Notes: generated by a model not told the origin, from the letters alone. A DNA stretch of 46,017 nucleotides from Leptolyngbya iicbica LK (GCF_004212215.1 NZ_QVFV01000002.1:1231306-1277322); one strand, 5' to 3'. Positions 24,724-33,288 are shown, counted from the stretch's first letter. Made by a program: numbers and translations.

Positions 24724-26334
24724 GTGTCCAGCCCTGAGGAAGTGCTTATACCCTGCGCTCAATCCAGCGTCAGGGAGCAGAGCACCCCCATGAGACGAAG
24801 TGGTCAAGGAGCCCAATTGCCGATGGTGAAATTTCGAGAAATTATCCGCCTGCATGAGTTAGGCTACAACCAGAGCGAAATTGCGCAAAGCTGCTCGGTT
24901 GCCCGTTCCACCGTGCAGGACTATATCCGACGTGCGACCGGTAAAGGCCTGCGCTATGCCGAGTTGTGTCAACTCAGTGATAGTGAAGCCCAAGCCCAAC
25001 TGGGCAAAGGTAAACCGCCTTCCGGTGACCAGAGGGTCATTGACTTTGCGGCGGTGCATCGTGAGTTGCAAGGTAAAGGCGTGACGCTAGCCCTACTGTG
25101 GCAAGAAGGGCTGGACCAGCAACGTTGGAACCTGAGCTACGGTCACTTTTGTCGTCGTTATCGCCATTGGAAAGCCCAGCAAAACCTCTCGATGCGTCAG
25201 CTTCATCAGGGTGGCGAGAAGTTGTTTGTCGACTACTGTGGTCAGACGGTAAGCGTCCACGACCCGGTGAGCGGCACCTGCCAGAGTGCCCAAATCTTTG
25301 TGGCCTGCCTGGGGGCCAGTAACTACACCTTTGCCGAAGCGACGCCGACGCAAACCTTAGCGCACTGGATTGGCTCCCATGAGCGAGCGTTAGCCTTCTT
25401 CGGAGGCGTGCCCAAAGCCATCGTCCCCGACAACCTGAAATCCGGTGTCACAGATCCGTGTCGCTATGAACCCGGCGTTAACCAAAGCTATCAAGCCTTT
25501 GCTGAGCACTATCAAGTGGCGATTCTGCCCGCTCGCTCGAGGAAACCTCGGGATAAGGCCAAAGTGGAAAAAGCGGTCCAGGAGATTGAGCGGCAGATTC
25601 TCGCCCCGTTGCGTCATCAACGCTTCACCAGTTTCAGTGAGCTGAATGAGGCGATTCGAGCCCGCTTAGAGCAGCTCAATCATCGGCTGATGAAAAGCTA
25701 TGGCTGTTCCCGTCATGACCTGTTTGAACAAGTTGATCAACCCGCGTTGCAGCCCTTGCCCGCTCGCCCCTTTGTGTTTGCGCGTTGGAAACAGGCCAAG
25801 GTGAACTTGGATTATCACCTGGAAGTCGATAAACACTACTACTCCGTGCCCTACTGGTTTGTGCGCCGTGAGGTCAGCGTCAAAATCAGCGAAAGCTTGG
25901 TGGAAGTCTTTTATGACCATCGCCGCATTGCCGTTCATCCGCGCTCAAGTGCCCCCTATCGTCATACAACGTTGCCCGAGCATATGCCGCCGGAGCATTG
26001 GGCTTACAAACGTCAGTCGAAAGAGACGTTCTTAGCCTGGGCGCAGCAAGTGGGCCCCCACACTCACCGTCAGGTGACTGATATCTTTGCCGCCAAAGCC
26101 CATGAAGAACAAGCCTTTCGGACTCTCAAAGGCTTACAGTCCTTAGCCACTCGCTATGGCCCCCAGCGGTTAGAGGATGCCTGTCGGCACGCCAATACCT
26201 TTGCCCTTGTGGGATATCGACGCCTCAAAGCCATTCTCAAAGCCCGGATTGACCAACCACCGTCACTCGTTGAAGTGCCTCAAGTGCCCTCAGCTTGTCA
26301 TGACAACGTGCGGGGCGCGGACTATTACCAATAA
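24724..26334 (+). CDS. istA: IS21 family transposase IstA
   Basis: The product is up to 536 aa. An N-terminal HTH (IIRLHELGYNQSEIAQSCSV) is followed by an rve-type DDE domain. Candidate catalytic residues are Asp in LFVDYCG near 170, Asp in IVPDNLKSGV near 238 and Glu in KAKVEKAVQ near 280. The C-terminal beta-rich domain (LEVDKHYYSVPYWFV) is typical of the family. The frame opens at GTG 24724 directly after the terminal repeats; an ATG at 24790 (MRRSGQGAQLP) is a possible start, and neither has a good Shine-Dalgarno sequence. The protein cuts and joins IS ends with help from the IstB ATPase encoded 40 bp downstream. Confidence 0.95.
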   Translation: MSSPEEVLIPCAQSSVREQSTPMRRSGQGAQLPMVKFREIIRLHELGYNQSEIAQSCSVARSTVQDYIRRATGKGLRYAELCQLSDSEAQAQLGKGKPPSGDQRVIDFAAVHRELQGKGVTLALLWQEGLDQQRWNLSYGHFCRRYRHWKAQQNLSMRQLHQGGEKLFVDYCGQTVSVHDPVSGTCQSAQIFVACLGASNYTFAEATPTQTLAHWIGSHERALAFFGGVPKAIVPDNLKSGVTDPCRYEPGVNQSYQAFAEHYQVAILPARSRKPRDKAKVEKAVQEIERQILAPLRHQRFTSFSELNEAIRARLEQLNHRLMKSYGCSRHDLFEQVDQPALQPLPARPFVFARWKQAKVNLDYHLEVDKHYYSVPYWFVRREVSVKISESLVEVFYDHRRIAVHPRSSAPYRHTTLPEHMPPEHWAYKRQSKETFLAWAQQVGPHTHRQVTDIFAAKAHEEQAFRTLKGLQSLATRYGPQRLEDACRHANTFALVGYRRLKAILKARIDQPPSLVEVPQVPSACHDNVRGADYYQ

Positions 26335-26373
26335 CGACGACAACTGCTGATCTACAACTGAGAGTTTTGACCG

Positions 26374-27144
26374 ATGCAACAAACTTTAGACCAATTGAAA
26401 ACCCTCCGCCTCATTGGCTTGCTGGAGGCCTGGCAAGAGCAACAGGGACAATCCACTTACCATGACCTCACCTTTGATGAACGTTTCGCCCTGTTGGTTG
26501 AGCGCGAGTATCTGCGGCGACAGCACCAACGGCTGCAACGACGGCTCAAGCAAGCCCACCTCTCCACCCCGGCCACCTTAGAAGCCGTTGATTTTCAGGT
26601 GGCTCGGGGGTTGAAGAAAACCCAATTCCTGGAATGGGCACAGGGGCAGTGGTTGAGTCAGCATCTCAACCTCATTTTCATGGGACCGACGGGCGTGGGT
26701 AAGACCTTTCTGGCTTGCGTATTAGCGGACCATCTCTGTAAGCAAGGGTATAACGTGCGCTATTTCAAAACCGCTGAACTCCTCTCGGAACTGAAGTTTG
26801 CCAAGGTCGACGGCTCGTTCCCGAAACTCCGCAAGCAACTTGCAGCCTTTGACCTGATCATCCTGGATGAATGGCTCCGCGATGCCCTCTCGCCCAATGA
26901 TGCACGGGAGGTTCTCGACTTCCTCGATGACCGCTATCGGCGCTCCTCTTGTTTGCTGGCTACCCAGTTTCCAGTGAACCAATGGCATCCCCAAATTCAA
27001 GACCCGACGTTAGCCGATGCCATTCTCGACCGTTTGGTCCACGACTCTTTACGGTTGACCCTCAAAGGCGAGTCCATGCGCAAACTCACCAGTCCTCTCC
27101 AAGGGCAGACTGATCTTATTGCGGAGGAAAACGCCATGGCTTAG
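26374..27144 (+). CDS. istB: IS21 family helper ATPase IstB
   Basis: The 256-aa AAA+ helper has Walker A FMGPTGVGKTFLA near residues 105-117 and Walker B LIILDEWL near 165-172. The N-terminal segment (LKTLRLIGLLEAWQEQQ) is the usual IstB lead. The second Walker B acidic residue is present (DEW). IstB oligomerises on target DNA and recruits and activates IstA. The spacing and order after istA are standard. Confidence 0.95.
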   Translation: MQQTLDQLKTLRLIGLLEAWQEQQGQSTYHDLTFDERFALLVEREYLRRQHQRLQRRLKQAHLSTPATLEAVDFQVARGLKKTQFLEWAQGQWLSQHLNLIFMGPTGVGKTFLACVLADHLCKQGYNVRYFKTAELLSELKFAKVDGSFPKLRKQLAAFDLIILDEWLRDALSPNDAREVLDFLDDRYRRSSCLLATQFPVNQWHPQIQDPTLADAILDRLVHDSLRLTLKGESMRKLTSPLQGQTDLIAEENAMA

Positions 27145-27242
27145 AAATGCCGTTCATCATTGTCGTCACCAACTCGTCAACTGACGACATAATGAAATTG
27201 ACCTGCCCGACGACGGCGAAATTCGCTCAGGTTTTCAGGGGG

Positions 27243-27287
27243 GGCCGAAGTTGATGCAACTCGGTGCCGAAGTGAGGAGAATACGCA
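27243..27287 (-). repeat. IS21 right end with two transposase-binding boxes
   Basis: Two boxes inverted relative to the left end lie at 27243-27255 (GCCGAAGTTGAT core) and 27263-27274 (GGTGCCGAAGTG). The element ends in CA at 27286-27287, followed by the GGGGC duplication. Confidence 0.8.
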
Positions 27288-27330
27288 GGGGCGGAAAGAA
27301 TTGATTTGGAGCCAAAGTTCTTTTCATCAT
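27288..27330 (-). pseudogene. IS-interrupted small membrane protein gene, 5' part
   Basis: Two consecutive ATG codons (27330 and 27327) follow GAGG at a suitable distance and open the frame MMKRTLAPNQFFPP, which runs into the IS right end. It joins in frame with 24644-24445 after removal of the element and one GGGGC copy. The start is 35 bp after the stop of the 77-aa gene at 27366, as expected for an operon. Confidence 0.7.
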
Positions 27331-27365
27331 GATGCCTCGTAGGTTAAGGATTACGTTGGTCAAAC

Positions 27366-27599
27366 TCAGTGGCGCAGCGATTCAACAATGATGGCAGTGG
27401 TTCCCAAGCACATCAGCAAAGCCAATACCCGTGGCACAAGGTGCTCCAGTAACCAGGTCAGCAGATAGGTGACGTCAGCTAGGTCAAGGGAGATCGCCCC
27501 AAAGTAAGCGATCGTGAAGCCTGCCAAACTCAACAGAAAATATTTCAAAGCCTTCGCGGTAATTCGCAGCAGCCAACCGTAGGGCGCAGATGTCTTCAT
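27366..27599 (-). CDS. Small two-TM membrane protein
   Basis: This 77-aa protein has two predicted membrane helices, near residues 17-35 (ALKYFLLSLAGFTIAYFGAI) and 50-70 (LVPRVLALLMCLGTTAIIV). A Shine-Dalgarno GGAGA lies just before the ATG. The gene is 15 bp after the 56-aa gene and 35 bp before the IS-split gene, so it is the third cistron of a four-gene set of small membrane-type proteins. I do not recognise a family. Confidence 0.65.
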   Translation of the reverse strand: MKTSAPYGWLLRITAKALKYFLLSLAGFTIAYFGAISLDLADVTYLLTWLLEHLVPRVLALLMCLGTTAIIVESLRH

Positions 27600-27614
27600 G
27601 GGTTGTCTCCAGAA

Positions 27615-27785
27615 TTAAGCCGGACGCATGAGCAGTTCTAGGAGCCACAGGGCTTCCAGGTCATCCTGATCAGACACCGGAGGCTGTGGGACTGGTTTAG
27701 AAATTGGTAGGGAAGGCTTAGCCGCGCTTCTACGAACGGGGCAGGAGCAATACAGCAATTGGAGATAACAGATTGAACAGTTCAT
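27615..27785 (-). CDS. 56-aa cysteine-rich small protein
   Basis: A short frame starts at the ATG at 27785. It encodes an N-terminal cysteine cluster (MNCSICYLQLLYCSCPVRR), a proline-rich middle (SLPISKPVPQPPVS) and an acidic/leucine-rich end (DQDDLEALWLLELLMRPA). It lies in line between two small membrane genes, with 15 bp to the next ATG. The ribosome-binding site is weak, so the case rests on operon position and composition. Confidence 0.45.
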   Translation of the reverse strand: MNCSICYLQLLYCSCPVRRSAAKPSLPISKPVPQPPVSDQDDLEALWLLELLMRPA

Positions 27786-27840
27786 GGCAGGTCGGGTTTG
27801 AAAGGACTAGGTAGGCACCCTGACCAAGGCGGTACGTGAG

Positions 27841-28107
27841 TTATTCGTTTTCAGGCCAAAACTTGATACCGTCGGCATCGGCAGGAGCCTGTTGAGAGGG
27901 GGCTGCCTCGACAGCATCGGGCGGAGCCGGGGCGATCACCTGACAAACGGTCGGGCGTAAATCCATCAAGACAGCGATCGTTAACACCACGACGCCAATC
28001 GCCAGCAAGATGCTTAAACCGCTCAGTCGCTGCTGCTGTGCATAAGGGCAAATCGGCGGAACAGTGCCACTGGTAGGTCTAGTTTTATCGGTGTAAGGAC
28101 AGGTCAT
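27841..28107 (-). CDS. Small single-TM protein, first gene of small-protein operon
   Basis: This 88-aa protein from the ATG at 28107 has AGAGGA about 8 nt upstream. An in-frame start at 28131 lacks this. The cytoplasmic lead has two CPY motifs (TCPYTDK, ICPYAQQ). A TM helix follows (LSILLAIGVVVLTIAVLM), then a Pro/Ala-rich tail (APAPPDAVEAAPSQQAPA). The leader sequence around the Shine-Dalgarno is strikingly like that of the secreted protein gene at 18534. The gene is divergent from the AAA/WD40 gene of locus 2. Confidence 0.65.
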   Translation of the reverse strand: MTCPYTDKTRPTSGTVPPICPYAQQQRLSGLSILLAIGVVVLTIAVLMDLRPTVCQVIAPAPPDAVEAAPSQQAPADADGIKFWPENE

Positions 28108-28241
28108 TAGCAGTTCCTCTTGATTGACCACACCATTAGGTTGTGATGAAAAGAAGCCAATCTCTGATACGAGAGGGATGACTCACAGCAAGCTGAAGAG
28201 ATCTCACACTGGCCGATGCTGCAGGCCAAGTGGGAGCGACT

Positions 28242-28259
28242 TGTGAGAATTCCCTCACA
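28242..28259. promoter_or_regulatory. Palindromic operator candidate, copy 2
   Basis: TGTGAGAATTCCCTCACA differs by one base from the copy at 18714. It lies in a 350-bp divergent region (28108-28458) that otherwise holds no gene. About 30 bp downstream is GCTCTAAAACAGAGAGA, matching the GCTAAAAAAAGAGAGA that follows copy 1. Together the palindrome and this string are the best candidate for shared regulation of both AAA/WD40 loci. Confidence 0.6.
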
Positions 28260-28458
28260 GATCGTGAGGAACTGGAAATCTGCTCTAAAACAGAGAGATG
28301 AGCCAAGTCCGTTTTGCCGATTTAAGTGACTTGGCACTGTAGTTGTTGCTGTGGCCTATGCGTTGAAACATCATGTCTTGGACACTGGCGACGGCTACTG
28401 CAAGACACGCTCGCGAAGTCACACCTTTTCCCTCAGTCACTCGAATTTCTGTTGAACC

Positions 28459-31400
28459 ATGACCAGCCCGAACTACGACTATGAATTTCAAGCCGGGGGT
28501 AGCCTGGCGGCTGATGCGCCCACCTATATCCAGCGAGCGGCTGACGAGGCGATCTATCAAGCGGTGAAAGCAGGCAAATTCGCCTATGTGTTTAATAGTC
28601 GGCAAATGGGCAAATCAAGCCTGCGAGTGCAAACGGAGAATCGCCTCAAGGCGGAAGGCATCCGCTGTGCCGCGATCGATCTCAGCACCCTGGGAACCGA
28701 AGAAGTATCAGCGGCCCAGTGGTATCGCTCTCTCATTGGCGAACTGAATCGCTGCCTTGATCTACTCCCTGCCCAAGAAGTCGATGCCTGGCTCGAAAAA
28801 CAGGTAGAAGTGACTCCTGTTTTTCGTCTTCATCGCTTCATTGAAGATGTGCTGCTGGTACAAATTCCTGACCAGCGCATCGTGATTTTCATTGACGAGA
28901 TTGATAGCGTGCTGTCGCTGTCCTTTCCTGCCAGCGACTTCTTTGCCCTGATCCGCGCCTGCTATAACCGCCAGGTCGATAATGCCGCTTATCGCCGTCT
29001 AACCTTTGTCCTGCTGGGGGTGACTACGCCCTCTCAACTCATCCGCGACAGCTCCCGTACCCCCTTTAATATCGGGCAGGCTATTGAACTAACACCCCTG
29101 ACTCTGGATCGAGCCACTAGACTCGCCGACGGTTTATCGGGCTGGGTGGCCGAGCCGCAGCAAGTCCTTGCTAAAATCTTCTACTGGACCGGGGGACAAC
29201 CTTACCTGACTCAGCGTCTCTGTGCGTTAGTGCAAGAAAAGGCCATGGAAGCCGATTCCTTACCTTGGATTGGCAAGGGGGAAGCCGCTGTTGCGGTTGC
29301 CGATTTAATGCAGCGCCAACTCATTCACAACTGGGAAACCTCCGACGAGCAAGCACACTTCAAAACGATGCGCGATCGCCTCCTGCGCCGTGAGCATCTA
29401 GCTAACCGTCTACTAGGCATGTACGAGCAGATTCTGACGCAAGGCTCAATTCCTAAAGAAAACAGCGACCCTCATATGGAACTGCGACTATCAGGATTAG
29501 TCGTCAGCTCCAATGGCGATCTAAGAGTCTTCAATCCCACCTATGCCCAAATCTTTGACATCGCCTGGGTACAAACGACACTGGAGAGCTTGCGCCCCTA
29601 TGCCGAAAGCTTCCAGGCCTGGATGACCTCTGGCTGTACCGATGAGTCTCGACTTTTGCGGGGACAAACGTTGACTGAAGCTGAAGCCTGGGCCAAAGGC
29701 AAAGGACTCAGCGATCTGGATGACCGCTACCTGCGAGAAAGCCAAGCCGCAGAAAATCGCGACGTGAAATCAGCGTTGGAGCGATCAGAAGCCCTAAAGC
29801 AAGAAATTGAAGCGCGCCAGCAGGCTCTCGAACAGTTTAATCAGGAAGCAGAAGCTCAGATCCAAAAACAAAACCGCCGCATCCGCAACCGCTCTCGAAT
29901 CGCAGTGGCTACACTCATTGCTTCGCTCGTTGGTGGTGCATTTGCATTGAGCGCGATCGTTCTCTTTAACAACGCTCGCGATGACTTGGATGTAGTTCGC
30001 GAAGTAGCCCAATTGGAAAGGGCTGGATTAGCAGCTCAAGAAAAGTTCTCGCTAAGAGAAACAGCAGCACTTTGGGATGCATTTAGAGCCGCTCATAGAG
30101 CTGTTCAGATCTATAAAGAATCCAACGGAAATCATCTGGCAAGCAGTCCAATCCTTGCACTACAAATGAGTTTAGAGCAAAAAAAAGAAATACTTTTACC
30201 TAGCTTCAAAGGAGCTGTTGAGCAGCCAACCACTTTGACGGAGTTCACACCCGAAGGAAATAGGGTGCTTACGATCATGAATGAGCATGGAGATATAGGC
30301 CTATGGGACTTAGAAGGAAACTTAATCACTCAATTCAAGGGACATGAAGATTTAATCAATCGAGCAAATATAAGCCCCAATGGAGAGTACATTGTTACAG
30401 CTAGCAAAGATGACGCTATACGTATCTTAAGCATAGATGGCAGCCTTATAAAAACCATGAATAGTATAAGTCCAATCACTAATATTTCGTTTAGTCCAAA
30501 TGGGAAAAACTTTGGGATACTTGAGCAGAACGGAATATTAAACATATGGGATTCTAAAGGGAGTAGGGTATCAACATTAGGAAATGAGACTGATCCCATT
30601 GAGGAATTAATATTCGGCTCGAATGGCAAAATAGTTTTATTGAGAAGAGCGCAAAGTAATGCTTATATTCTTGATTTTTTAGAGGACAAAATAGTTAATC
30701 TGGAGACGAACAAAAAAACAATTTCTTCTATCAAGTTTAGTCATGACAGAACCCACATCCTGGCAAGTACAGATGATGGATGGATATTTATTTGGGATTT
30801 AGAAGGGAATCAAAGGTTATCAAAGCAAGTTCATGGCGAGATAAGTGAAATTATTCCTAACACTGATGACAATAACTTCATTATAATCTTAGACGGATTT
30901 GCAGAATTATGGAACTTTGAAGGCACTAAAGTTGCTGATTTCTATCCAGAAAAATGGGCTTTTGACAACGCTAATTTCAATCCTGAAGGCGACACTATAC
31001 TATTGCGAGAAGCAAATGGATTCATGAGTTTATGGGATCTTGATGGTAATCAAACTGCACTTATGGAAGGTCATGAAGGTGTGATCACAAAGGCTGCATT
31101 TAATAATCGAGGGGATCTCATTGCCACCGGAAATAATGGCAACAAGGTAATACTCTGGGACTTACAAGGTAATCAGATTACTGTTATGGATGGTCATCAG
31201 TTTGCCGTGAAAGATTTGAAATTCAACTCAAAAAGCACATACTTATCCACAACCTCTTCTGAGGGTGTGGTGAGGCTCTGGGATCTAAGAGAAATAAGCG
31301 AATCTACGGAAGGACATCAAGGCCCCATTACTCCAACAGTATTCAGCCCAAACGAAAATTTTATTGTTTCTACCGGCATCGGTGATAAGCAAATATTTTC

Positions 31401-32442
31401 TTGGGAAATTCAGAATGGTCGACTTAAACCTGTTAAACGCCCTTCTCCTAAGCTACCAGAAAATGACATTCTTCATATCAATGAGGTTTTCTTTCATGAC
31501 GATGAATACTCGATTCTAACAGTAGAGATTGCTGGAGAAAATCGGATGTGGCTCTGGAGTAGTGATGCAGAATTGATGTCAATGATGACAAACCCTAACG
31601 ACGGGCCTCTTTTAGGAAGATTTAACACTGATTGTAATTGTATATATAGTGTTTCCTCAGATGGAACAGTACCTATCTGGGACCTAAGAGGAAATCAAAT
31701 ATCACTTATTTCAGGGCAAAGTCAGCGCTTTCCGGAAGTTGCATTCAGCTCAGATGGAGATTTTGCTATAACTACTAGCGAAAATGGGATTGCTCGTATA
31801 TGGAATCTAAAATTAGGTAAGGCTACAGAAATAGAAGCACACGATGATGAGGTCTACAAAGCTACATTTAGTCCGAATGGAAATCTTTTTGCCACAACTG
31901 GAGGAGATTCGAAAATAAAAATATGGGAGCTAAATGGCAATAAAGTACTTGAGACAGAGATTCAAAATCAAGCCCCCCATATAAAGTTTAGTCCTAACAG
32001 AAATCAAGTTCTGATAGGTAGTGCTGATGGTAGTGTACAGCTGTGGAATTTAGATAATAATGTAGTTTCGCATTTTGAAATCAATCTGAATGGTATTAGT
32101 GAAATTCAATATAGTCCTGATGGAAACCACTTTGCTATCACTGATAGGGATGGTGTCGTAGGGATTTGGTTGTTAAACGGACAGCAGATTGCAGAGTATA
32201 GCGTACACGGTTCTTTCAATAAGGATTGGACATTGATAGCCAATCTGCAGCGAAATCCTTTAAGCAATAACCATTTTTTAGACCTTGCTACTGTATATAC
32301 CACTTCAAACCTCGATGAACTCATAACGGACGCCTGCGATCGCCTCACTCCTTACCTGATGAACAACCCCGATCGCTCTGACGAAGATCGCGCCCTTTGT
32401 GGTCTCCCTCCCCTAGAGCAAACAACCACCACGAGTGACTGA
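28459..32442 (+). CDS. AAA-like ATPase with TM segment and degenerate WD40 units (locus 2)
   Basis: This 1327-aa paralogue of the gene at 20249 starts with the same string (NYDYEFQAGGSLAAD). AAA-like domain: Walker A SRQMGKSSL near 47-55, Walker B IVIFIDEIDSVL near 142-152, WTGGQPYLTQRLC near 240. A short coiled coil leads to one TM helix (IAVATLIASLVGGAFALSAI) near 480-500. Residues 595-1270 hold about 14-15 WD40 units, strongly diverged (examples IGLWDLEGNLITQFKGHED, VRLWDLREISESTEGHQ). The final part, LDELITDACDRLTPYLMNN, is a common C-terminus of cyanobacterial WD40 proteins. Codon use changes inside the gene: the ATPase half is GC-rich, while the WD40 half (about 30000-32300) is clearly AT-rich, and GC rises again at the tail. 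A chimeric origin is likely. Confidence 0.9.
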   Translation: MTSPNYDYEFQAGGSLAADAPTYIQRAADEAIYQAVKAGKFAYVFNSRQMGKSSLRVQTENRLKAEGIRCAAIDLSTLGTEEVSAAQWYRSLIGELNRCLDLLPAQEVDAWLEKQVEVTPVFRLHRFIEDVLLVQIPDQRIVIFIDEIDSVLSLSFPASDFFALIRACYNRQVDNAAYRRLTFVLLGVTTPSQLIRDSSRTPFNIGQAIELTPLTLDRATRLADGLSGWVAEPQQVLAKIFYWTGGQPYLTQRLCALVQEKAMEADSLPWIGKGEAAVAVADLMQRQLIHNWETSDEQAHFKTMRDRLLRREHLANRLLGMYEQILTQGSIPKENSDPHMELRLSGLVVSSNGDLRVFNPTYAQIFDIAWVQTTLESLRPYAESFQAWMTSGCTDESRLLRGQTLTEAEAWAKGKGLSDLDDRYLRESQAAENRDVKSALERSEALKQEIEARQQALEQFNQEAEAQIQKQNRRIRNRSRIAVATLIASLVGGAFALSAIVLFNNARDDLDVVREVAQLERAGLAAQEKFSLRETAALWDAFRAAHRAVQIYKESNGNHLASSPILALQMSLEQKKEILLPSFKGAVEQPTTLTEFTPEGNRVLTIMNEHGDIGLWDLEGNLITQFKGHEDLINRANISPNGEYIVTASKDDAIRILSIDGSLIKTMNSISPITNISFSPNGKNFGILEQNGILNIWDSKGSRVSTLGNETDPIEELIFGSNGKIVLLRRAQSNAYILDFLEDKIVNLETNKKTISSIKFSHDRTHILASTDDGWIFIWDLEGNQRLSKQVHGEISEIIPNTDDNNFIIILDGFAELWNFEGTKVADFYPEKWAFDNANFNPEGDTILLREANGFMSLWDLDGNQTALMEGHEGVITKAAFNNRGDLIATGNNGNKVILWDLQGNQITVMDGHQFAVKDLKFNSKSTYLSTTSSEGVVRLWDLREISESTEGHQGPITPTVFSPNENFIVSTGIGDKQIFSWEIQNGRLKPVKRPSPKLPENDILHINEVFFHDDEYSILTVEIAGENRMWLWSSDAELMSMMTNPNDGPLLGRFNTDCNCIYSVSSDGTVPIWDLRGNQISLISGQSQRFPEVAFSSDGDFAITTSENGIARIWNLKLGKATEIEAHDDEVYKATFSPNGNLFATTGGDSKIKIWELNGNKVLETEIQNQAPHIKFSPNRNQVLIGSADGSVQLWNLDNNVVSHFEINLNGISEIQYSPDGNHFAITDRDGVVGIWLLNGQQIAEYSVHGSFNKDWTLIANLQRNPLSNNHFLDLATVYTTSNLDELITDACDRLTPYLMNNPDRSDEDRALCGLPPLEQTTTTSD

Positions 32443-32542
32443 CAGACCTCTATGTGTCTACCGCGCGCCAGTTAAATTCTCGCGCTGCCTGACACAATAC
32501 GGATGCATTGCAACGCCGCTTTGCTAAGAGCTGAATGAGAAG

Positions 32543-32572
32543 CATTGCCGAAAATGCTCGTTTTCGGCAATG
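32543..32572 (+). terminator. Perfect 12-bp hairpin
   Basis: CATTGCCGAAAA and TTTTCGGCAATG flank a 6-base loop (TGCTCG). No long T run follows, so it may be a terminator for the AAA/WD40 gene ending at 32442, or a recombinase-related site upstream of the integrase at 32612. Confidence 0.55.
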
Positions 32573-32611
32573 TTCATCTAAGTCAGCAACGACGCTTCAG
32601 TAATTAGAGAC

Positions 32612-33241
32612 ATGTCAGACAAAACCGCCCAAACATCATTTTCGGCAAAGTTTGAAGAGCCACTTAATCAGCCACCCCGTAAACCGAAAAATGACGAGGT
32701 GCGATCTCGCGAGCACCTCACCCCCGACGAAGTCGATCAGCTCATCCAGGCCGCGAAGAAAATCGGCCGCCACGGTCATCGCGATTCGACTTTGATCATG
32801 ATCATGTATCGCCACGGCTTTCGAGTATCAGAGGCGATCGCCCTACGGTGGGACCAGGTGGATCTGAAAGCCGGTGTTCTCCATGTGGCACGACGGAAGA
32901 AAGGGACGCCGGCGACTCATCCGTTACGAGGGCCAGAGTTGCGATCGCTGCGGCAGCTCCAGCGGGACTATCCCAACACGCCCTACCTGTTTGTAACGGA
33001 GCGGGGTGGCCCGATGACGGAGCGCACGGGGCACAACATCATTCAGCGAGCGGGGAAAGCGGCGAAGTTGCCGTTTCCGGTGCATCCTCATCAGTTACGC
33101 CATGCTTGCGGATACTACCTGGCCGCCAAGGGGCATGACACGCGGGCGATTCAAGCGTATCTAGGCCACCGCAATATTCAGCACACTGTGAAATATACGG
33201 AGCTGTCACCGGGGCGCTTCAGGGATTTCTGGCAGGATTGA
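32612..33241 (+). CDS. Short tyrosine recombinase (FimB/FimE-like size)
   Basis: The 209-aa protein consists almost entirely of a tyrosine recombinase catalytic domain. Arg of HGFRVSEAIALRW lies near 71, HQLRH (HxxR) near 160-164, His of LGHRNIQHT near 186, and the nucleophile Tyr of KYTELSP near 194. The N-terminal SAM-like core-binding domain is missing apart from a short HLTPDEVDQLIQAAKK lead, as in FimB/FimE-type invertases and small island integrases. It starts at an ATG with weak AGAGA upstream. It lies between the locus 2 AAA/WD40 gene and the convergent MADS-like operon, with a hairpin on each side. It could invert or move one of these modules, but no obvious inverted target pair was found. 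Confidence 0.92.
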   Translation: MSDKTAQTSFSAKFEEPLNQPPRKPKNDEVRSREHLTPDEVDQLIQAAKKIGRHGHRDSTLIMIMYRHGFRVSEAIALRWDQVDLKAGVLHVARRKKGTPATHPLRGPELRSLRQLQRDYPNTPYLFVTERGGPMTERTGHNIIQRAGKAAKLPFPVHPHQLRHACGYYLAAKGHDTRAIQAYLGHRNIQHTVKYTELSPGRFRDFWQD

Positions 33242-33251
33242 TGATGGACGA

Positions 33252-33288
33252 CGACATCGCCTCCTCTCCGGCACTCCTGGCGATGTCG
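33252..33288. terminator. Hairpin between convergent genes
   Basis: CGACATCGCC (33252-33261) and GGCGATGTCG (33279-33288) form a 10-bp stem with a 17-base loop, directly after the recombinase stop. There is no T tract. It is a candidate terminator or processing hairpin. The remaining bases to 33440 show nothing else convincing. Confidence 0.5.

Larger units (their letters stand above)
24650..27287 (+). mobile_element. IS21-family insertion sequence, complete, with 5-bp target duplication
   Basis: The element carries istA and istB in the usual order. Its ends are TG (24650) and CA (27287), and they align: TGCAAAATGCCCCCAACTTC at the left, and TGCGTATTCTCCTCACTTC at the right (reverse complement). 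Inside each end are repeated ACTTCGGCACC-type boxes, the multiple transposase sites typical of IS21. GGGGC flanks both sides (24645-24649 and 27288-27292) as a target duplication. Excision in silico restores an 80-codon ORF, which confirms the boundaries. Length is 2638 bp. Both genes look intact, so the copy may be active. Confidence 0.9.
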
